Shown one piece after another: positions 28,217 through 37,225 of a stretch of DNA of 64,000 nt. Position numbers and translations under genes: made by a program. The stretch covers positions 350,294-414,293 of the forward strand of contig NZ_JQBM01000001.1 in assembly GCF_001437355.1 (NCBI RefSeq). Reading direction: 5' to 3'. Numbering within the stretch: the stretch's first letter is position 1; every line of letters starts with the position of its first letter. This stretch comes from Weissella viridescens (lineage in GTDB: Bacteria > Bacillota > Bacilli > Lactobacillales > Lactobacillaceae). Below the pieces are notes generated by a model, which was given only the letters and a program-made list of their open reading frames with translations, was not told where the DNA came from and searched no databases.

Positions 28217-28495
28217 TTAGCCTAGCACCAATTTTTCCGATTGAACTTGGTAACCATAAATTCTGACTGAATTACCAGCTTCGTCCAATCCAACAATTTC
28301 AAGCGAATCAGACAAAGCTAACAGGTCTTCCAAGACCACGCCAGAATCTGGCTGTTCCGTTATTTTAAAAAAAACTGTATCTATATCAACACCAGCTAGC
28401 ATCACCGGTGCTATCTGATTTGGCCCATCATGCATAAAAAGTGGACGATCCAACGGCATCCCTACGACACTTAGTTTAAAGTCCAATAATAACAT
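28217..28495 (-). CDS. Hypothetical protein, 92 residues
   Basis: I do not recognise this protein. It is soluble and acidic, without a signal or membrane helix, and looks like a small beta-rich domain (LLLDFKLSVVGMPLD, VRIYGYQVQSEKLVLG). The start has AAGGAGG six bases upstream, which supports a real gene. It is first in a two-gene unit with the membrane-anchored protein downstream and lies just after the terminator of the dnaK operon. Confidence 0.6.
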   Translation of the reverse strand: MLLLDFKLSVVGMPLDRPLFMHDGPNQIAPVMLAGVDIDTVFFKITEQPDSGVVLEDLLALSDSLEIVGLDEAGNSVRIYGYQVQSEKLVLG

Positions 28496-28536
28496 CCTGA
28501 GCCTCCTTAATTAATATAACGACTAAACCTTAAAGA

Positions 28537-28581
28537 AATAAAAAATAAAACCATCCCATGCCCAAGTGCACGAAACGGTTC
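28537..28581 (-). terminator. Terminator of the dnaK operon
   Basis: On the minus strand 13-base arms (28568-28580 with 28549-28561) pair fully if G/U wobbles are allowed, with a six-base loop, and are followed by a T-rich tract. Confidence 0.7.
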
Positions 28582-28596
28582 TACCTTTATTTCTGT

Positions 28597-29529
28597 TTAT
28601 TTACCAAACAAGCCACGCTTAGCTTCTTGACCATCTAAAGTTTCCTGATAGTATGTCAAAGCCTTCTTTTGGTCTTTATTCAATTTCTTTGGCACATCAA
28701 TGAATACCGTTACAATATGATCACCATTATTGTTACCACGCATCAACGGAGCACCCTTACCACGCAAACGGAAGTTCGTTTCAGTTTGCGTTCCTGCTGG
28801 AATCTTCAAAGAAACATCACCATGTACCGTTTTGACTGAAATTTCACCACCTAACACAGCGGTTGGATAATCAATGGCAACACGTGAATAAATCGTACCA
28901 CCGTCACGATCAAACCCATCCTTTGAGGCAGAAACATAGAAGACGACATATAAGTCACCGTAAGGTCCACCATTAGTTCCGGCTTCACCTTGACCTTCTA
29001 GGCGCATTTGCTGACCATCTTCCACTCCCGCTGGTATCGTGACTTTGAGTTCTTTACGCTCTTGTTCACCATTTTCACCTTGACGGGTATAGTTGATGGT
29101 TGTTTCTTTACCAAAAATCGCTTCTTCAAAAGTAAGGTTCATCCGGTACTGCAAATCACGTCCTTGACGCGGACGATTTGGATCAGAAGAGAATCCGCCA
29201 CCAAACATTTGCTCGAACAAATCATTCAAATCACCGCTGAATTGGGCGCCTTGACCACCGCCAAAGCCACCAAAACCACCAAAGCCTTGACCACCGCCAA
29301 AGCCGCCATCAGCACCAGCTTTACCATACTGATCATACATTTGACGCTTTTGTTCATCCCCTAAAGTTTCATAGGCTTCCTGAACAGCCTTGTATTTTTC
29401 TTCAGCACCTTCTTCATGATTGATATCTGGATGGTACTTCTTTGACAGCTTACGATAAGCCTTTTTAATATCATCTTGAGATGCGTCTTTAGATACACCT
29501 AATGTATCGTAGAATTCTGAATTGTTCAC
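28597..29529 (-). CDS. dnaJ: DnaJ co-chaperone without zinc finger (type II Hsp40)
   Basis: A co-chaperone of 310 residues in the normal dnaJ position. The J domain has YHPDINHE with the HPD triad. A Gly/Phe-rich region (about residues 75-95) follows, and the C-terminal substrate-binding domains have [20 protein letters not shown] and GGPYGDLYV. The four CxxCxGxG repeats that normally lie between KETTINY and VTIPAG are absent; a short linker rich in Gly and Glu replaces about 70 residues. It is therefore type II, like CbpA, although it occupies the place of the type I DnaJ. The start is GTG at 29529 with AGGAGGGG upstream. Confidence 0.93.
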   Translation of the reverse strand: MNNSEFYDTLGVSKDASQDDIKKAYRKLSKKYHPDINHEEGAEEKYKAVQEAYETLGDEQKRQMYDQYGKAGADGGFGGGQGFGGFGGFGGGQGAQFSGDLNDLFEQMFGGGFSSDPNRPRQGRDLQYRMNLTFEEAIFGKETTINYTRQGENGEQERKELKVTIPAGVEDGQQMRLEGQGEAGTNGGPYGDLYVVFYVSASKDGFDRDGGTIYSRVAIDYPTAVLGGEISVKTVHGDVSLKIPAGTQTETNFRLRGKGAPLMRGNNNGDHIVTVFIDVPKKLNKDQKKALTYYQETLDGQEAKRGLFGK

Positions 29530-29562
29530 GTGGCATCCCCTCCTTTTTTTATTTTATGTATC

Positions 29563-29590
29563 ACAAAACGAGGCCCGAGCCCCGTTTTGT
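29563..29590 (-). other. Intercistronic hairpin between dnaK and dnaJ
   Basis: ACAAAACG (29563-29570) and CGTTTTGT (29583-29590) form a stem with a GC-rich inner part. It lacks a T-run on the minus strand, so it is more likely a processing or stability element that adjusts dnaK versus dnaJ than a full terminator. Confidence 0.5.
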
Positions 29591-29617
29591 GTCTGTGTAA
29601 CGATAAGATGTTCCAGA

Positions 29618-31432
29618 TTACTTATCTGATTCGTCTGTGAATTCTCCATCCACTGTGCCATCATCATTGGTAGCATCAGCATCTGGTTGTGCTTGGTCAG
29701 CTTGTTGTTGATATAGCTTCATCGCTAATTCTTGAGCAACCTTTTCCAAAGCTTCCTTCTTTTCCTTCATATCATCAAGGTTATCAGATTCCTTAGCTGC
29801 CTTCAATGCTTCAACAGCATCTTCAACAGGCTTCTTTTCGTCATCACTTACCTTGTCACCAACATCTTCAAGTGTCTTTTCTGAACTGAAGATCAATTGG
29901 TCAACTTCATTACGCAAGTCAGCTTCTTCCTTGCGTTGCTTGTCAGCTTCTTCGTTAGCCTTAGCATCGTTCATCATACGTTCGATATCTTCGTCAGAAA
30001 GTGAACCTGAATCTTGGATGGTAATCTTTTGTTCCTTGTTAGTACCAAGATCCTTGGCAGAAACAGAAACGATACCATTACGGTCAATATCAAATGTCAC
30101 TTCAATTTGTGGCACACCACGTGGTGCAGCTGGGATATCTGTCAATTGGAATTGTCCCAAAGTCTTGTTATCAGCAGCCATCGCACGCTCACCTTGCAAA
30201 ACATGGATATCAACGGCTGGTTGGTTATCTGCAGCAGTTGAGAATGTTTGTGACTTTGAAGTTGGGATAGTCGTGTTACGATCAATCAACTTTGTGAAGA
30301 CACCACCCATTGTTTCGATTCCAAGTGAAAGAGGTGTCACATCAAGCAAAACGACATCCTTAACATCACCCGTCAAAACTCCAGCTTGGATAGCAGCTCC
30401 CAAAGCAACCGCTTCATCAGGGTTGATTGAGTGGTCTGGTTCCTTACCAGTCAACTTCTTAACAGATTCTTGAACAGCAGGGATACGTGTTGATCCACCG
30501 TTCAAAATAACCTTATCGATATCATTCATTGAAAGTCCAGCATCCTTCAAAGCAGCCTTAACAGGTCCTTCAGCACGCTCAACAAGTTCAGCCGTCATTT
30601 GGTTGAATTGGCTACGTGTCAAAGTCTTTTGAATGTGCAATGGACCAGCATCAGTTGCAGTAATGAATGGCAAGTCGATTTGTGCTTCCGTTGCTTGTGA
30701 CAAAGTCTTCTTAGCTGTCTCAGCAGCATCCTTTAAACGTTGTAGGGCAAGCTTGTCATCACGCAAGTCAATGCCATTTTCTTTCTCAAAGTCATCTGCC
30801 AACCAGTCAATAATCTTTTGGTCAAAGTCATCACCACCAAGATGTGTATCACCATTTGTTGACAAAACTTCAAAGACACCATCACCTAATTCAAGGATTG
30901 AAACGTCAAATGTTCCACCACCAAGGTCATAGACCAAAACCTTTTCATCCTTGTCATCACCATCAAGACCGTATGCCAAAGCAGCAGCCGTTGGTTCGTT
31001 GATGATACGCTTTACATCAAGTCCAGCAATCTTTCCAGCATCCTTAGTTGCTTGACGTTGTGCATCATTGAAGTAAGCAGGTACTGTGATAACAGCTTCA
31101 GTAACCTTTTCACCCAAATAGTCTTCAGCGTAACCCTTCAAATATTGCAAAATCATAGCTGAAATTTCTTGTGGCTTGTATTCTTTACCATCAATATCAA
31201 CGGTATAGTTTGCCTCACCCATGTGAGACTTGATTGAAGATACAGTATCAGGGTTTGTAATAGCTTGACGCTTTGCAGTATCCCCAACTTGCACTTCACC
31301 ATTCTTAAATGAGACAACAGATGGTGTTGTACGTCCACCATTTGGGTTTGTGATAACCTTTGGAGCATCACCTTCCATAACGGCAACAGCTGAATTTGTA
31401 GTTCCTAAATCAATTCCAATAATCTTAGACAT
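29618..31432 (-). CDS. dnaK: Chaperone DnaK (Hsp70)
   Basis: A 604-residue chaperone. The ATPase domain starts [18 protein letters not shown] and contains [14 protein letters not shown] and [27 protein letters not shown] marks the linker to the substrate-binding domain; the C-terminal lid ends in an acidic tail with [14 protein letters not shown]. It is a Gram-positive type Hsp70 (a shorter ATPase domain than Gram-negative DnaK). Third gene of hrcA-grpE-dnaK-dnaJ. Confidence 0.98.
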   Translation of the reverse strand: MSKIIGIDLGTTNSAVAVMEGDAPKVITNPNGGRTTPSVVSFKNGEVQVGDTAKRQAITNPDTVSSIKSHMGEANYTVDIDGKEYKPQEISAMILQYLKGYAEDYLGEKVTEAVITVPAYFNDAQRQATKDAGKIAGLDVKRIINEPTAAALAYGLDGDDKDEKVLVYDLGGGTFDVSILELGDGVFEVLSTNGDTHLGGDDFDQKIIDWLADDFEKENGIDLRDDKLALQRLKDAAETAKKTLSQATEAQIDLPFITATDAGPLHIQKTLTRSQFNQMTAELVERAEGPVKAALKDAGLSMNDIDKVILNGGSTRIPAVQESVKKLTGKEPDHSINPDEAVALGAAIQAGVLTGDVKDVVLLDVTPLSLGIETMGGVFTKLIDRNTTIPTSKSQTFSTAADNQPAVDIHVLQGERAMAADNKTLGQFQLTDIPAAPRGVPQIEVTFDIDRNGIVSVSAKDLGTNKEQKITIQDSGSLSDEDIERMMNDAKANEEADKQRKEEADLRNEVDQLIFSSEKTLEDVGDKVSDDEKKPVEDAVEALKAAKESDNLDDMKEKKEALEKVAQELAMKLYQQQADQAQPDADATNDDGTVDGEFTDESDK

Positions 31433-31498
31433 AATATATAATACCTCTCGATTTTTATTTTTTATTTTTTTGTTTCAATCTATAGTGCCGGTTGTCAG

Positions 31499-32083
31499 TT
31501 AGTTATAAACTGCAACCATTGCGGGGCGAATCACGCGATCTTCAAGCATATAACCTTTTTGCATGACGCTAGCAATCGTATCTGCTGGATGTTCATCATC
31601 AGCTGGTACAGATTGAATGGCTTGTGCATAGTTCGGATCAAAGGTCTCACCCACTTGACCAACTTCTTTAATACCATTATCAGATAACGCCTGTTTCAAA
31701 GTACCAAAGACCATTTCAACGCCCTTCTTCAATTGCTCTGATGCATCATCATCAGCCTCAACCTGCAAAGCTCGCTCCAAATTGTCCAGAGCAGGCAAAA
31801 CAGCCAAGCCTAACTTTTGATTAGCATACTTCAAAGCTTGTGCTTGTTCCTTAGCCAAACGTGTCTGCATATTCTGCATCTCCGCTTGTGCCCGTAAGAA
31901 CTTGTCGTCCGCATCAGAAAGTTGTTGTTTCAAGTCAGCAATCTCATCAGCAACCGATTCAGTTGCAGTTTCATCAACTTCAACCACATCGTCTTCTGGC
32001 TCAATCACTTCGACATCAACCTCTTCATCATTTAGAGGCGTTGCCTCATTTTCCTGATTTTCAGTTTGTTTTTCCTCTGCCAT
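31499..32083 (-). CDS. grpE: Nucleotide exchange factor GrpE
   Basis: A protein of 194 residues that drives ADP release from DnaK. An acidic, disordered N terminus (about 45 residues) leads into a long coiled coil (IADLKQQLSDADDKFLRAQA) and a C-terminal beta domain ending VIRPAMVAVYN. The start at 32083 (MAEEKQTENQ) has GAGAGGTG upstream; an in-frame Met at 32101 would overlap the hrcA stop. Confidence 0.96.
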   Translation of the reverse strand: MAEEKQTENQENEATPLNDEEVDVEVIEPEDDVVEVDETATESVADEIADLKQQLSDADDKFLRAQAEMQNMQTRLAKEQAQALKYANQKLGLAVLPALDNLERALQVEADDDASEQLKKGVEMVFGTLKQALSDNGIKEVGQVGETFDPNYAQAIQSVPADDEHPADTIASVMQKGYMLEDRVIRPAMVAVYN

Positions 32084-32100
32084 TCCGACACCTCTCTTCA

Positions 32101-33123
32101 TTAATAATATTCGATTAATTTCTGACCAATTGCATTTCTAAACTGATCAACCGTTGCCACCATTTTTGCATATGGCATGCGCGTCGGTCCTAAGAGCGCA
32201 ATCGCACCAGCACCATGTCTTGGGATATGATACGTCGCCGAAACCAAACTATACTGATCAAATAAATCATTGCGATTTTCACCACCAATTTGAACCATCA
32301 CGCCTTCGTTGGCTGTACCAACAACCTTGCGCATTGCCTCAGGAGATTGAATCACTTGCAAAATTTGCTTTAGCGCTTTCGGATCCGTATCACTGGTATA
32401 ATCCAAAACATTTAATTGACCACCAATGAACACTTCGTCCGAGATTGAACTTGCTAACACATCACCAAACAACTGCAAGAACGCAGCCGGCGTGCGAATC
32501 ACACGTTCCATTTTCAATGGTAAATCGCCACTCAGTGTTTTTAATACGTCGACAACTAAACAGTCAACCAACGTATCATTAATATAAGCAACCATGCCAT
32601 CCAACTCGGAAACATCCATGCCTTCCGGTAATCTAAAACTTTGACTCGTAACATCACCGTCATTTGTAACAACAATTGCTAAAATTTGTTGACCATCCAG
32701 TGGCACAAGTCTAAACCCAGAGAGTCGAGTCCCCATCGCTTCAGGCTTCAATGCCATCGCTGTATAACCAGTTAAATTAACCAATTCATCAACCGCTTGT
32801 TGTAACAAATCATCAACTTGTTGGAAATTTCGAGCAAAGACACGTTGCAATGCTTTTTGAATTTCCAAATCACTTTGATCATCAGTCATCAACCGATCAA
32901 CGTAATAGCGATATCCGCCTTGCGAAGGCACTCTTCCAGAAGATGTATGCTCTTTTTGCAACAATCCACGGTCTTCCAAAACGGCCATTTCATTTCGAAT
33001 CGTTGCAGAGCTTACACCTAAGTCTAAGTCCTGAAGCAATGTTTTAGACCCGACAGCCTTTCCATTTTTAGCGTAATCTTTAACGATTGTTGCTAAAATC
33101 AAACTCTGTCTATCCGTTAACAT
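32101..33123 (-). CDS. hrcA: Heat-inducible transcription repressor HrcA
   Basis: A 340-residue repressor that binds CIRCE elements and depends on GroEL for folding. N-terminal winged helix: PVGSKTL-like AVGSKTLLQDLDLGVSSATIR in two blocks, then SGRVPSQGGYRYYVD; the GAF-like middle and RHGAGAIALLGPTRMPY at the C terminus are typical. First gene of the heat-shock operon, with CIRCE sites in its promoter, so it represses itself. Confidence 0.97.
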   Translation of the reverse strand: MLTDRQSLILATIVKDYAKNGKAVGSKTLLQDLDLGVSSATIRNEMAVLEDRGLLQKEHTSSGRVPSQGGYRYYVDRLMTDDQSDLEIQKALQRVFARNFQQVDDLLQQAVDELVNLTGYTAMALKPEAMGTRLSGFRLVPLDGQQILAIVVTNDGDVTSQSFRLPEGMDVSELDGMVAYINDTLVDCLVVDVLKTLSGDLPLKMERVIRTPAAFLQLFGDVLASSISDEVFIGGQLNVLDYTSDTDPKALKQILQVIQSPEAMRKVVGTANEGVMVQIGGENRNDLFDQYSLVSATYHIPRHGAGAIALLGPTRMPYAKMVATVDQFRNAIGQKLIEYY

Positions 33124-33141
33124 CCTGCTTCACCTCTTTCA

Positions 33142-33168
33142 TTAGCACTCATTAACCTTTCCTGCTAA
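33142..33168 (-). promoter_or_regulatory. Degenerate second CIRCE element
   Basis: TTAGCACTC (33142-33150), nine bases, then TCCTGCTAA (33160-33168). The first arm is perfect; the second matches the consensus GAGTGCTAA in six of nine positions. It lies between the -10 and the hrcA start. Confidence 0.6.
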
Positions 33169-33176
33169 CATCTATT

Positions 33177-33205
33177 ATAATACACGCCTCCCTAACACTT
33201 GTCAA
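33177..33205 (-). promoter_or_regulatory. SigA promoter of the hrcA operon
   Basis: Minus strand: -35 TTGACA (33200-33205), 17-bp spacer, -10 TATTAT (33177-33182). It is flanked on both sides by CIRCE sequences. Confidence 0.85.
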
Positions 33206-33210
33206 CACTT

Positions 33211-33237
33211 TTAGCACTTAAATATAAAGAGTGCCAA
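33211..33237 (-). promoter_or_regulatory. CIRCE operator upstream of hrcA
   Basis: TTAGCACTT (33211-33219), nine bases, GAGTGCCAA (33229-33237). This is the HrcA operator with one change in each arm from TTAGCACTC-N9-GAGTGCTAA, and it lies directly upstream of the -35. Confidence 0.88.
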
Positions 33238-33295
33238 ATCATTTTATGAAGCTTATTATATCAAGGATTCGCACCACCTATTTCGTAATTTTTCA

Positions 33296-33330
33296 CAAAA
33301 AAAAAGAGAAATCTTTTTGATTTCTCTTTA
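33296..33330 (-). terminator. Terminator after the DUF4422 gene
   Basis: AGAGAAATC (33305-33313) pairs with GATTTCTCT (33319-33327), TTTTT loop, followed on the minus strand by a T-run of ten. It overlaps the stop codon of the gene. Confidence 0.85.
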
Positions 33331-34101
33331 AAAATGCGTTCTTGTTTGATCACTATTTAAAAACTTCCGCTTCAGGAACTGACTGCCCTTGTCTAACCAA
33401 TTCGTTTTCTCAGTCGTTACCAAAGGATATTCGCGATACTTATGTCGTCTGGTTTCAACCCAAATATCCATTAAGCGTTCGGATAAAAAGCCAAAAACAC
33501 GCGCATCTTGACCTTGATACGTATCATATGGAATCTTTTCTTGAACCTTCGCTAACACACCAAACACAAAGTCTGTATAATCTTGGAACAAAGCTTGCGG
33601 CATAATACTCATATTATATAGATGTATCTTTGTTGATTTCTCCAACGCTAAAAAGGCTGGCTCAAAATCCGGATAATCATCATGGATGACCTGCTCCAAT
33701 ACAAAATACGGCTCATTTAAATGTGCATTCAAATAATGATCTTTTTGGTTTTCAATGTAGTAATTTCGAACCTTGGGCAATAAGACATCCGCACCTTCAA
33801 GCCCCTTGCGAATTTCAGCTTCTGTTAAAACATCTTGAAGCGAATGACTGCTCTTAGATCCTAAATATCGTCGATAATGTGCTAACCCGACGATATCCTC
33901 GTTTTGTAGATTATATTTCGCCCAATACATCGCTGTTAATTCATTATAGTACGGATTCATCTCAGACATGTTTTTACCGGTATCATCACCAATATATCCA
34001 GCTGGACACTCTCCCTTCAGGGCACTACCAACATAGACTGGTTGATAGATCGAATCTTCCGGCATTTGATACGGCTTATGCGCTGCAACAATTATTTTCA
34101 T
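33328..34101 (-). CDS. DUF4422 glycosyltransferase-like protein
   Basis: A soluble protein of 257 residues. It begins MKIIVAAHKPYQMPED and carries GLAHYRRYL, the landmark of DUF4422 proteins found in capsule and exopolysaccharide clusters and thought to be glycosyltransferases. NPYYNELTAMYWAKYN and CPAGYIGDDTG are also typical. It sits at the downstream end of a run of envelope genes (sugar transferase, TagB/TagF-like, TagGH), 20 bases after the small membrane protein gene, so it probably adds a sugar to the same polymer. Confidence 0.85.
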   Translation of the reverse strand: MKIIVAAHKPYQMPEDSIYQPVYVGSALKGECPAGYIGDDTGKNMSEMNPYYNELTAMYWAKYNLQNEDIVGLAHYRRYLGSKSSHSLQDVLTEAEIRKGLEGADVLLPKVRNYYIENQKDHYLNAHLNEPYFVLEQVIHDDYPDFEPAFLALEKSTKIHLYNMSIMPQALFQDYTDFVFGVLAKVQEKIPYDTYQGQDARVFGFLSERLMDIWVETRRHKYREYPLVTTEKTNWLDKGSQFLKRKFLNSDQTRTHF

Positions 34102-34121
34102 TTCGATGCTCCTTTAGACGA

Positions 34122-34427
34122 TTAATTCAACGTATTGGGATGTTTCTTGGCATATGTCACCACCGAAACATCAGCTTGTTTTGCCGCATTGATAATGCGT
34201 TGCATTTGAGCAGTCGAGACATGTTTCGTCGAGATATCAGCTCGTTGTAAATCTCGACGGGCCACTTGCACAGTTGGCGATTCACGGCCAACCGTCGCAG
34301 TCTGATTTTGCTGTTTTTGCAATCGGGCATGCTGTACATTTTGAATGTAATAACTTCCAAACGCCATCGTTAACAATAAGATAACCAATAGCACCCAGAT
34401 TACCCAGTTTCTTTTTGGTTTAGGCAT
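34122..34427 (-). CDS. Small membrane protein in the polymer cluster, unknown
   Basis: A protein of 101 residues, not recognised. A basic N terminus (MPKPKRNW) leads into one membrane helix (VIWVLLVILLLTMAFGSYYI); the remaining 65 residues are polar and predicted outside, ending in a helical part (MQRIINAAKQADVSVVTYAK). GGGAGG precedes the start. It lies between a sugar transferase and the DUF4422 gene, close on both sides, which suggests an accessory part in polymer synthesis. Confidence 0.65.
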   Translation of the reverse strand: MPKPKRNWVIWVLLVILLLTMAFGSYYIQNVQHARLQKQQNQTATVGRESPTVQVARRDLQRADISTKHVSTAQMQRIINAAKQADVSVVTYAKKHPNTLN

Positions 34428-34450
34428 CGCCTAGGCCTCCCTTGTCATTT

Positions 34451-35080
34451 TTACATCGCACCAACTTTTTTAAAGATAGCCCGAATCGTCATAAAGATAA
34501 TTTTAAAATCGAACCACATGTTTGCATGTGTTGCATATTCAATTTCTAATTCTGCTCGTTCTGGATAATGAATGGTACTTCGTCCACTTGCTTGCCACAA
34601 CCCCATCGCGCCAGGTCGGACTGATAAAAAGACATCAACCCGATCACCGTATTCAACTAATTCATTCTCAACAACTGGACGTGGACCAATAATACTCATG
34701 TCACCTTTTAGAATATTAATAAATTGCGGTAATTCATCAATAGAGGTTTTTCGCAAAAAAGCACCTAATTTAGTAATTCGTGGATCTTCTTCAGTCGGTA
34801 ATTTATAACCATTCGCTACAAACTTCGCGTACAAATCTGGATTAGCATACAACTTTTTATCCGCATCAACAATCATTGAGCGAAACTTATAAATTTGAAA
34901 CGGCTTGTGGTTCAATCCAATTCGGGTTTGACGGTAAAACACCGGACCGCGATTTGCACCATATAAATATAGTAGCGAAACTGCCAGAAATACCGGTGAC
35001 AAGACAATCAATGCAAAAATCGCAATGGAGATATCTAAAAACCGTTTTGAAAATATGTAGCTTTTACTTTTCTTTGTCAT
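34451..35080 (-). CDS. Undecaprenyl-phosphate sugar phosphotransferase
   Basis: A 209-residue bacterial sugar transferase that begins lipid-linked glycan synthesis by moving a sugar phosphate to undecaprenyl phosphate at the membrane. One N-terminal helix is followed by GPVFYRQTRIGLNHKPFQIYKFRSM in two blocks, the catalytic region RKTSIDELPQFINILKGDMS, SIIGPRP, and a C-terminal RPGAMGLWQASGR. The ribosome site is weak. A second member of the family lies at 40343-40924. Confidence 0.9.
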   Translation of the reverse strand: MTKKSKSYIFSKRFLDISIAIFALIVLSPVFLAVSLLYLYGANRGPVFYRQTRIGLNHKPFQIYKFRSMIVDADKKLYANPDLYAKFVANGYKLPTEEDPRITKLGAFLRKTSIDELPQFINILKGDMSIIGPRPVVENELVEYGDRVDVFLSVRPGAMGLWQASGRSTIHYPERAELEIEYATHANMWFDFKIIFMTIRAIFKKVGAM

Positions 35081-35211
35081 CGTTTTATTTAACTCTCTTT
35101 ATTTCGATTCACTTCTATTGAATCAATCAAATCGAAATGGTTATTCTTTCTATTATATGAAGACCTTGGATTCCACACAACGTCCCTTTTTAATAATTAT
35201 ACGATAAAAAC

Positions 35212-35252
35212 CAAAAAAACCACTAAACTCCTAAAAGTTTGGTGGTTTTTTA
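35212..35252 (-). terminator. Terminator after the TagB/TagF-like gene
   Basis: ACCACTAAACT pairs with AGTTTGGTGGT (one T/G wobble), and a T-run follows on the minus strand. Confidence 0.8.
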
Positions 35253-35258
35253 ATGATT

Positions 35259-36362
35259 TCATTTAAAACATGCTTTCAGTATTTGAACTGTTTCCGAGGT
35301 TGGATGCGGATCAAACCGTTGTTCTAACTGATTTAAACTATCTTTAGAACAGGTCTGGTTCGCTAGCGCTTCCTTCAATTCATTAAAATCACGCGCAATT
35401 GGCAAACCCAGTGTATGTGGATCAAAGTAAAAGCCACGCTTCGCTTGATAATCATTTAAATCCGATTCATATAAATAAATTGGCTTTTGCCAATAAGCAA
35501 AATCGAAGAACACACTTGAATAGTCCGTTATCAAGACGTCAGCTTTGGCAAATAAATCATAAAGATCAAATTCATTACCATTGATAAGTTCTGGTAAGGT
35601 TAAATGTTCAGAAAAATAATGTCCACGATAGATAACCTGATACGTTTCCATCAATTCGGTTAACTGTTCGGGATTTAAAAAAGCATTCGGTGCAGCTTCA
35701 TTACGATAGGTTGGCACATATAACAGCACTGGTTTATCAGTATCGAATGCAAATTTAGTTAATTGTTGCGCAGCTTTATCAGATAACCATTTACGTAGCT
35801 GTCCATGTTCCATGACCTTTTTAGCCTTCGGAAATAATTCATGTAGTTTTTCAGCATCATAAGGGCCATTCGCAAATAGATAGTCAATTTCAACTTCGTC
35901 ATACCACTTTTGAACAAGCTTAGGTAAATCTGGCTCCGCATGCCCTAATGTCTTCAACGGAATCCCATGCCAAAATTGAATATACACATTCTTAGGATGA
36001 TGAAATGGAATCAATCGTTCAATTGAAGCATTACTGACCCAATATTTAGATTGGAGCAAATACCAAAAATAACGCATTGAATCCATTTTAATTTTTTTCG
36101 CACCCAGTACATCTGCGAAGTCATTGGGCTCATTGACCGCCCAAATAAAGTCATAATCCGCAAATTCAGGGTCATCACGTAAAATTTCAAAGGCAGCAAG
36201 TGGTGTATCGGATATTTGACGCCCACTGTATGAAGCAAACATAATCTGTTGAGGGTTTACCTTAACAAATAGCTGCAATCCCGCTAAAAACGCCCGCATC
36301 ATTCCAAGATAGATAAAACCAAAGACAGTCGAATCTTTGATGACATTTTTAATTTTTTGCAT
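35259..36362 (-). CDS. CDP-glycerol glycerophosphotransferase (TagB/TagF-like)
   Basis: A peripheral membrane enzyme of 367 residues that adds glycerol- (or ribitol-) phosphate units to a lipid-linked wall teichoic acid primer. Motifs are YIQFWHGIPLKTLGH with the catalytic histidine, LLYVPTYRN, and LITDYSSVFFDFA followed by KPIYLYESD. The length is near TagB (about 380) and well under full TagF (about 740), so it is more like a primase or a short polymerase. It lies directly downstream of TagG, with a terminator between. Confidence 0.9.
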   Translation of the reverse strand: MQKIKNVIKDSTVFGFIYLGMMRAFLAGLQLFVKVNPQQIMFASYSGRQISDTPLAAFEILRDDPEFADYDFIWAVNEPNDFADVLGAKKIKMDSMRYFWYLLQSKYWVSNASIERLIPFHHPKNVYIQFWHGIPLKTLGHAEPDLPKLVQKWYDEVEIDYLFANGPYDAEKLHELFPKAKKVMEHGQLRKWLSDKAAQQLTKFAFDTDKPVLLYVPTYRNEAAPNAFLNPEQLTELMETYQVIYRGHYFSEHLTLPELINGNEFDLYDLFAKADVLITDYSSVFFDFAYWQKPIYLYESDLNDYQAKRGFYFDPHTLGLPIARDFNELKEALANQTCSKDSLNQLEQRFDPHPTSETVQILKACFK

Positions 36363-36375
36363 ATTTCTCTTCCTA

Positions 36376-36413
36376 TAAAAAACTCATTTTGCAATCCGCA
36401 AAATGAGTTTTAA
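36376..36413 (-). terminator. Terminator after tagG
   Basis: AAACTCATTTTGC pairs with GCAAAATGAGTTT around AATCC, with a T-run on the minus strand. Confidence 0.85.
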
Positions 36414-36416
36414 CTT

Positions 36417-37223
36417 TTACATCAAGTCAGTAAATCGATTTCTAAAGCGCACATGTAGATGCGCGCCACCAATCAAAATTAAAGTAACGACCAACCAGAA
36501 GAATAACGTATTCGACGGTTGTTGCCAAAACCACCGATGGTATAAAAAGGTATCTCGAAACATCTGAATGATATAGTAGAACGGCATCATTTTAATCACC
36601 GAAACCACTGCAACCGGTAAGTTTTTTGCATCAATGTTAATAACAATTCCTGAAAAGAAGAAAATCAATCGGAACAATGAGTTCGCGAATGTCTTATAAT
36701 CAGGCACAACAATCGTCAACGTTGAGTTTAATAAATCAATGGCAAACATACAAATCAGCATACATGGAATTGCATATAAAATTTGGATCCAGTAGATACT
36801 TGGATGATAGCCAAACGCAATCAGCACCATGACCATAAAAATAGTCAAAACAAAGTATCGTCGAATTTCTTCCAATAGCGGCATCAACGGTGCAATTGAC
36901 ATGGGATAGTTTGTTTTAGTTAAGAGATTCAATTGCGAACTAACACTGGTCAACCCTTTATTGAAGGCACCTTGAATAAAATACCATGGCACAATTCCTG
37001 TTAATAGCCAAAGGATATATGGCACGCCAGCAACATTTCCATTATAGAGTCCCATTCCAAAAACAACGAAATAAGTTCCAATATACATGAGCGGTTCTAG
37101 ATAATCCCATACCGATCCGAGATAGTTGTCAGCCCAACGAGAACGAACGTTAAAGCGCGCCAACCGATTTGCAATTGGAAAGTTATGCCAAACTTCTTGC
37201 AAAACTTGCATCAAATCTCTCAT
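36417..37223 (-). CDS. tagG: Teichoic acid ABC exporter permease TagG
   Basis: An ABC-2 type permease of 268 residues with about six helices that flips lipid-linked wall teichoic acid. Typical are RSRWADNYLGSVWDYLEPLMYIG in two blocks near the start, LLTGIVPWYFIQGAFNKG, and FFFSGIVINI. The ATG at 37223 is two bases after the tagH stop; a GTG at 37229 overlapping that stop is the alternative. It pairs with tagH upstream. Confidence 0.9.
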   Translation of the reverse strand: MRDLMQVLQEVWHNFPIANRLARFNVRSRWADNYLGSVWDYLEPLMYIGTYFVVFGMGLYNGNVAGVPYILWLLTGIVPWYFIQGAFNKGLTSVSSQLNLLTKTNYPMSIAPLMPLLEEIRRYFVLTIFMVMVLIAFGYHPSIYWIQILYAIPCMLICMFAIDLLNSTLTIVVPDYKTFANSLFRLIFFFSGIVINIDAKNLPVAVVSVIKMMPFYYIIQMFRDTFLYHRWFWQQPSNTLFFWLVVTLILIGGAHLHVRFRNRFTDLM

Positions 37224-37225
37224 GG

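Noticed and set aside
29230-29310. Repetitive GCC/ACC-rich stretch
   Set aside because: It encodes the Gly/Phe region of DnaJ.
29853-30473. Long plus-strand frame opposite dnaK
   Set aside because: Antisense shadow of dnaK codon usage; no ribosome site, no recognisable domain.
36011-36238. Small minus-strand frame inside the TagB/TagF-like gene
   Set aside because: Out-of-frame shadow of the main gene; no supporting signals.
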